A stretch of 64,000 bases of DNA from Ktedonobacter racemifer DSM 44963 (GTDB lineage Bacteria > Chloroflexota > Ktedonobacteria > Ktedonobacterales > Ktedonobacteraceae): contig NZ_ADVG01000003.1 of assembly GCF_000178855.1 (NCBI RefSeq), forward strand, positions 186,001 through 250,000, written 5' to 3'. Shown here one piece after another: positions 59,431-64,000 of the stretch (position 1 is its first letter; each line of letters begins with the position of its first letter). Both the position numbers and the translations under genes were made by a program. The notes beneath the pieces are model-generated. The model was not told the DNA's origin. It did not search any database and worked only from the letters and a program-made list of their open reading frames with translations.

Positions 59431-59461
59431 AGTATAGTAGAGGGAAAGTTGATTTGTCCAA
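59431..59461 (-). promoter_or_regulatory. Possible promoter of ilvD
   Basis: On the minus strand, TGGACA (-35 like) and TATACT (-10 like, complement of 59431-59436) are 18 bp apart. This would place transcription start near 59424, giving a leader of about 110 nt. Confidence 0.45.
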
Positions 59462-59482
59462 TACTTTTTTTGTAGGAATTAT

Positions 59483-59499
59483 GATACCTTGGAGGTATC
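59483..59499. promoter_or_regulatory. LysR-type operator
   Basis: GATACC-TTGGA-GGTATC is a perfect dyad and fits the T-N11-A box and the ATAC-N7-GTAT form typical of LysR regulators. It lies between ilvD and the LysR gene, 31 bp from the LysR start. Confidence 0.6.
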
Positions 59500-59529
59500 A
59501 GCATCTGTTTGAGAGAAAGTGAGGGTCCC

Positions 59530-60477
59530 GTGGAGATTCCCAAACTCACCTATTTTCTGGCTGCGGCTCAAACCTGCAATTTTCGCCGGGCGGCAGAACT
59601 GTGCTCTGTGGCGCAACCCGTCTTGAGTCGCCAAATCAGGTCATTGGAAGGGGAATTAGGGATCGAACTGTTCAGCCGTGTCAAGAAACGGGTCCAGTTA
59701 ACAGAGGCCGGTCAGGAATTTGTCAGCTATGCCCGGCAAGCATTGGAGGCATTACAACAAGGACAGCAGGCTATGGCGGAACTACAAGAAGGTGCACGTG
59801 GCTTGGTCCGCATCGGAGGGATCGAGGGATTTGGTACGGAGATCCTCCCTCGTTTATTTGCCCGCTTCCATGACCGTTTTCCGCATATTCGTCTTCAAGT
59901 CTATATACGTGGCACGGACGAACTATTGCAACTGGTTGAGCAACAGCAACTGGATTTCGCGGTGGTTGGCATGACCTTTGATGGTGGGAAACCGCCAGAG
60001 ACGCTTGTGGTGCGGGACATCTTTCGTGATCAGTTGCATGTCCTGGTCGCCTCGCACCATCCATTCGCGCAACGTCCCAGGACTCCGTTGCTGCTTGAGC
60101 ACCTTGTTGGGGAGCCGCTAGTGCTCTTGCATGAGGGATTTGTAGCACGGCGAGTCATTGAGCGCGTGTTTGGGCAACGGAAGCTGCCAGTCCAACCGAT
60201 AACGGAAGTGGATATGCTGGAGGGCGTCCTCGCCTTTGTCAGGTCGGGAGTAGGCGTGACCTTTGCGCCTCCCTCCATGATTCGGCCAAGTCAGAGGGCC
60301 GATGTCATTGCCTTGCCTATCGCAGACCTCAAGGAAGATTTTGTTTTTGCGCTCGTCCAACGTCGCTTTAGCATCCTTGGAACTGCGGCCAATGTCATGC
60401 TGCGAACGGTGCTGGACGAACTAAGGCGAGAGTTTCTGCAAAATGGTACACATGTGGGTGTTTCTCCTCCATCGTGA
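59530..60477 (+). CDS. LysR-family transcriptional regulator
   Basis: A 315-residue LysR protein. The helix-turn-helix region is FLAAAQTCNFRRAAELCSVA and QPVLSRQIRSLEGELGIELF; the two-lobe effector domain follows from about residue 87 (VRIGGIEGFGTEILPRLFAR) with FAVVGMTFDG and SGVGVTFAPPSMI. The GTG at 59530 has GAGG five nt upstream; a TTG at 59509 lacks a site. It is divergent from ilvD with an operator-like dyad between them, so ilvD and itself are the likely targets. It could be an IlvY-like or CynR/GltC-like regulator. Confidence 0.92.
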   Translation: MEIPKLTYFLAAAQTCNFRRAAELCSVAQPVLSRQIRSLEGELGIELFSRVKKRVQLTEAGQEFVSYARQALEALQQGQQAMAELQEGARGLVRIGGIEGFGTEILPRLFARFHDRFPHIRLQVYIRGTDELLQLVEQQQLDFAVVGMTFDGGKPPETLVVRDIFRDQLHVLVASHHPFAQRPRTPLLLEHLVGEPLVLLHEGFVARRVIERVFGQRKLPVQPITEVDMLEGVLAFVRSGVGVTFAPPSMIRPSQRADVIALPIADLKEDFVFALVQRRFSILGTAANVMLRTVLDELRREFLQNGTHVGVSPPS

Positions 60478-60692
60478 CATATGACGTTACTCACCCGAAC
60501 GCTGCTGGCTCATGGCCGTTGCGCGGTCTGCGCAGCCTTTTGAGTTGGTAAAGAGCTTAACGTTGTTTTTCGGGCTCTTCCACACTTTCCGTGATTCGGG
60601 AATGCTGAAGGCAGATCCACTCGGGTGCTGTTTCATCTCATATGAAGCGCCATGGCGAGGCTGACCTTGATCGCAAGCCTCGCCGATGTACC

Positions 60693-61085
60693 TCAAATGA
60701 CGACTATTTGCTTCTCCTTGCGCAGCGCATCCATCACCGTCTGGTTCAGATGCAGATGATCCTGCACCAGTGCGGGGGTGGTCAACGCCATCCACTGGTT
60801 CAGCGACACGTCAGCAAAGCGCTCACTCCTGAACATCTCCAGGAAGCGCAGCGGTGTGTCACCGGTATTCTCAATATAGTGCCCCATAGCGAATGGCACA
60901 TAGCCCACGTCACCGGCCTGGTAGTCGAACATGCGGGCCTTGCCCTCAGAAGCAAAGACAGTCATTCGCCCTTGGCCTTCGTGATACGCAGCAAAGCCGC
61001 CGGATGCAGGCAGCTTGTGACCGGCAAGCGCTCTCGTACGCAAGCATCTGGTTGGTGAGAGCGGCGCGCATCCGTGTCGCAACAC
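60693..61085 (-). pseudogene. C-terminal fragment of an oxalate decarboxylase-type bicupin
   Basis: From about 60990 down, the sequence EGQGRMTVFASEGKARMFDY, QAGDVGYVPFAMGHYIENTG, LRFLEMFRSERFADVSLNQW and VMDALRKEKQIVV is that of the C-terminal cupin of OxdC-type proteins. The first cupin and the metal-binding H-x-H part of the second one are missing, and the first 35 codons are unrelated. The gene is a remnant; the upstream side is the end of the kinase gene. Confidence 0.75.
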
Positions 61086-61105
61086 TTTCCACCGCTCTCC
61101 TCGGC

Positions 61106-63697
61106 TTAGATGACACGCGTGGCGTGCGCGCCATCTGCTCGGGCACCGCGCTTGCAGGGCAGAGTCACCGTAAAAGTCGAGCCTTTGCCAACTTCGCTCT
61201 CCACCGTCAGGGTTCCCCCGTGATGCCTGACGATCTCCGCCACAATGTAGAGTCCCATGCCCAGGCCGGGAATGGCTTTCTGGTTGGGATCAGTGGCCCG
61301 ATAGAAGCGCTCAAAAATCTTGTCGCATTGCGCTCGTGGGATGCCCAGACCATGATCATGCACACGGACCGCGACCGTCTCTTCGGAGGCACTCAGGTCA
61401 ATCTCGACCGTCTCGGCGCCGGGAGAATACTTGATCGCATTGCTGATCAGGTTGATGAAGACCTGTCCAAGTCGATCTTTGTCCCCAACCAGTGAGCAGG
61501 GTGCCGCGCCACGCACCACAATGGTATGCGTCGCATGGATCGGTTGCATGGTGTCTACCACCTCATGAAGCAACGCATCAAGACCGACCGTCTCCTGGAG
61601 ATACTCCAACCTGTCTGCCTGGATCTTGGAGACATCCAGTAACTCTTCCACCAGTCGGGTGACTTTGATGATCTGGGTCTCCATGCTGGAAAGAGTCGGA
61701 GCAGAAGCCTGGAGGCCTTGCTTGGCCAGTTGCCTGTGCAGCAAGATGGCTTGCAGTTTCATGGCCGTGAGCGGTGTCTTGAGCTCATGGCTGGCCGTGC
61801 TGATAAAGGCATCCTTGCGTTGTTCCAGTTCCTTGCGGGCCGAATTATCCAGCACAAAGGCGATTGCTTGGGATGAGTGATGTTGTAAGGCGACACGACC
61901 CACGAGCACCGGAAGGCGACTGCCATCTTTACACACGTACTCTTTCTCATAGGGTGTCAGATACTGCTGGGTGGCAAGTTCCTGCTGTGCTTGCCTGGTG
62001 CGAGCCAGATATTCTGGAGCTGTCATGCTCATCCAGTTGATACGCCCGGCACGCAGGTCTTCGCGTGTATAGCCGGTCATGCGCAGTAAAGTGTCGTTCG
62101 CGTCCACAATCTGCTCACCCTCGGTGGCAAAGATCCCGATAATGTTGGAGTCCATCAGGGTGCTTGCGCGCTCTTGACTCTGGCGCAAGGCTTCCTCGAT
62201 GCGCTTCCGGTCCTCGATATCGGTGCCAGTGCCAAACCACTTGACGGTCTGGCCGGTTTCATCACGCATCGGCATAGCGCGGACTAAGAACCAGCGATAG
62301 GCTCCAGTTCGACAATCCTTCAGACGATGTTCGCTCTCAAAGGACTCACCTGTTGCAAACGCATGCCGCCACAGAGCTAGAACTCGCTCAAGATCCTCAG
62401 GGTGCACGAACTGACTCCATCCATCGCCTTGGAGGTGCTCAGCATCGGTCTGCGCAAGGTCTCTACACCGCTGATTCACGTAATCGAGACCGCCATCTGG
62501 TCGCGCGGTCCACACGAGCTGAGGCACCGTTTCGGCCAGCACCCGCCAGTTCTCCTCGCTGGCTTTGAGCCGCTGCTCAGCCTGTTTCTGATCGTCGATG
62601 TCGGTACAGGTACCAAACCATTTCAATGTCGTCCCCTGATCATCCTTGTGCTGCATTGCTCGGACAAGGAACCAGCGATAGGCTCCGGTCGTGCCCTGGC
62701 GCAGGCGCAGTTCTGTTTCATAGGGCCCGTCGGTTTGGACAGCACGCTGCCACACCTCCAGGACGTGTTGTTGGTCGTCGGGGTGGATGGCCTGGAGCCA
62801 GCCATCCCCTTGGTATTGTTCAGAAGTCATGTCGGTATAGTCACACCAGCGTCGGTTACTGTATTCACGCGAGCCATCGGGGCGTGCCATCCAGACAAGT
62901 TGGGGGATGGCATCGATCAGGACACGCAGTTCGTCTTCGGCGTGCTTGCGTTCGGTGATATCCCGGCCTGCACAGATGAGATACTCGACCTGCTGGCTGG
63001 CATCCCGAAGGGCGGTAATCGTCATCAAAATATCCAGAGACAGGTCGGTTCGGGGATGGATTTTAGCCTCAAAGCGCACGGTTTCTCCCCTGGCGGCTCT
63101 CGCAATGGCTGTGCGCAAGTGCTCTTGGACAACCGAGTCAGAGGACCACGCAGGTAGGTCGGTCAACGGTGTGCCCACCACCACCTCCCACTGCAGGTGG
63201 GCATCTGCCAGGGAAAGCTGATTGATGTCGAGGACCAGCCCCTCGGGAGTCACGATCATGACGCCATCACCGACGCTGTCCAGAAGATCACGGTACAGGT
63301 GTTCGTTCTGGCTCAAAGCATGCTGGAGGGGCAATGGTTCCAGCTGTTCGTGGAAAAAGAGCGCGAGGCCTTCGTCGGTCGGAGAGAGCGAGACGTGCAG
63401 CCAGCGGTTGGTGGCGGGAGACACATACGTCACTTCGGTTGGTTCTCGGGTCTCTTTGGCCTTGTGGACGGCCTGGTAGAGCGACGGGCTGACCAGGTGG
63501 AGCGCGCCGCACCACAAGGACGTGCCACAGGCCTCCTCTCGCGTGGTTCCGGAGAGTGTCCGGGCGCTCGCATTGGCATAGATAATCGCTTCTGTGTCAT
63601 CGACGACAAATACGGCATCCGGAAGGGTCTCAAGCATGTGGAGGAGCGTCTCACGCGACCCAGGAGTGACACGCTTGGTCTGCTTGGCATTGGACAT
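61106..63697 (-). CDS. Multi-PAS sensor histidine kinase
   Basis: An 863-residue cytoplasmic kinase with five PAS units, beginning at about residues 20 (MLETLPDAVFVVDDTEAIIY), 145 (DLLDSVGDGVMIVTPEGLVL), 265 (LIDAIPQLVWMARPDGSREY), 395 (LAETVPQLVWTARPDGGLDY) and 525 (LMDSNIIGIFATEGEQIVDA). Two have the PAC motif WFGTxTDIxD. The kinase core: H in ISTASHELKTPLTAMKLQ, N box NLISNAIKYSPGAETVEI, G1 HDHGLGIPRAQ, F box and GLGMGLYI. The start at 63697 follows GGGAGAGG; the frame extends upstream without homology. No response regulator is adjacent. Confidence 0.9.
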   Translation of the reverse strand: MSNAKQTKRVTPGSRETLLHMLETLPDAVFVVDDTEAIIYANASARTLSGTTREEACGTSLWCGALHLVSPSLYQAVHKAKETREPTEVTYVSPATNRWLHVSLSPTDEGLALFFHEQLEPLPLQHALSQNEHLYRDLLDSVGDGVMIVTPEGLVLDINQLSLADAHLQWEVVVGTPLTDLPAWSSDSVVQEHLRTAIARAARGETVRFEAKIHPRTDLSLDILMTITALRDASQQVEYLICAGRDITERKHAEDELRVLIDAIPQLVWMARPDGSREYSNRRWCDYTDMTSEQYQGDGWLQAIHPDDQQHVLEVWQRAVQTDGPYETELRLRQGTTGAYRWFLVRAMQHKDDQGTTLKWFGTCTDIDDQKQAEQRLKASEENWRVLAETVPQLVWTARPDGGLDYVNQRCRDLAQTDAEHLQGDGWSQFVHPEDLERVLALWRHAFATGESFESEHRLKDCRTGAYRWFLVRAMPMRDETGQTVKWFGTGTDIEDRKRIEEALRQSQERASTLMDSNIIGIFATEGEQIVDANDTLLRMTGYTREDLRAGRINWMSMTAPEYLARTRQAQQELATQQYLTPYEKEYVCKDGSRLPVLVGRVALQHHSSQAIAFVLDNSARKELEQRKDAFISTASHELKTPLTAMKLQAILLHRQLAKQGLQASAPTLSSMETQIIKVTRLVEELLDVSKIQADRLEYLQETVGLDALLHEVVDTMQPIHATHTIVVRGAAPCSLVGDKDRLGQVFINLISNAIKYSPGAETVEIDLSASEETVAVRVHDHGLGIPRAQCDKIFERFYRATDPNQKAIPGLGMGLYIVAEIVRHHGGTLTVESEVGKGSTFTVTLPCKRGARADGAHATRVI

Positions 63698-64000
63698 AGA
63701 GGTGGTACCTCTCCCTTTCACGTACCCCATCCCTGAGAAAGAAGATGCATTTCTGCTCGAATCGAGAGCACGTCTAGTATGTACTATCTTCGAGGAACAA
63801 GCAAGCTGGACTGGACTCCCGTACCAGACCTTGAAGGAACACGAGCATGAGCAGCAACGAGAGACGCTCAAGAAGCAGAGTATTCTCGAAACGCGAGGGA
63901 ACAGTGCTGTGGCTGAAAGCAGATCTACAAAAAGAAAGGTTCGTTCAGAAGCCAATCTGTGCCCACTGGTTCTTTACGTATTCTAGAGCTTTCACGAAAA
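63698..64000. other. Upstream region of the kinase gene, no gene seen
   Basis: 300 bp to the window edge. A continuation of the kinase frame upstream gives no homology. Promoters for the kinase should lie here, but none is clear to me. Confidence 0.4.

Overview
The window looks like chromosome of a soil-type, spore-forming Chloroflexota bacterium of the Ktedonobacteria (inference). The signs are an intermediate GC content, many different one-gene transcription units, large PAS/GAF sensor kinases, a STAND ATPase with TPR repeats, secreted lectin-like and Ig-like proteins, LLM and DUF6069 proteins, and many decayed IS630, IS605 and Tn3 elements. No rRNA, tRNA or CRISPR array was seen.

Layout. 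1-6.5 kb: truncated serine hydrolase, NUDIX hydrolase, SnoaL-like protein and GNAT pair, NAD-binding oxidoreductase, AraC regulator, alcohol dehydrogenase remnant, aldo/keto reductase. 6.6-18.8 kb: broken secreted lectin gene, two MFS exporters, methyltransferase, P-loop kinase, SDR, Lrp regulator, MBL hydrolase, GAF histidine kinase, EthD protein. 18.9-21.9 kb: a decayed IS200/IS605 element with an IS630 element nested precisely inside tnpB. 21.9-35.3 kb: GNAT, MFS transporter, two tandem M48-like membrane proteins without zinc ligands, a SorC-trpB-trpA operon, ctaA, an APH-fold kinase, a solitary tnpB with its right-end hairpin, and a LysE exporter. 35.5-40.9 kb: two protealysin-like M4 proteases, the second coupled to an emfourin-like inhibitor, an RRM protein and an AidB-like flavoprotein. 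41-53.3 kb: XRE-STAND-TPR protein, a fused 2Fe-2S/GltD-like/ferredoxin oxidoreductase, DUF2795 and SWIM proteins, a large secreted DMFase-like protein and a DUF6069 protein. 53.4-57.5 kb: a transposon graveyard (Tn3 remnant, MITE, IS630, second IS630 remnant) interrupted by an Lrp regulator and an LLM oxidoreductase. 57.6-64 kb: ilvD with a divergent LysR gene, an oxalate decarboxylase tail fragment and a five-PAS histidine kinase.

A window-wide feature is the use of very long, often perfect inverted repeats (15-40 bp arms) between genes. Most sit where a terminator is expected, but several lie between divergent genes or in a 5' leader. The observations I rate highest are the pseudo-M48 pair, the duplicated protealysin locus with emfourin, the perfect 81-nt palindrome, the SorC-trpBA operon, the three-part Fe-S flavoprotein and the nested IS with a restorable tnpB. 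Gene starts were chosen mainly from visible ribosome binding sites; function calls come from motif recognition by eye, without database searches.
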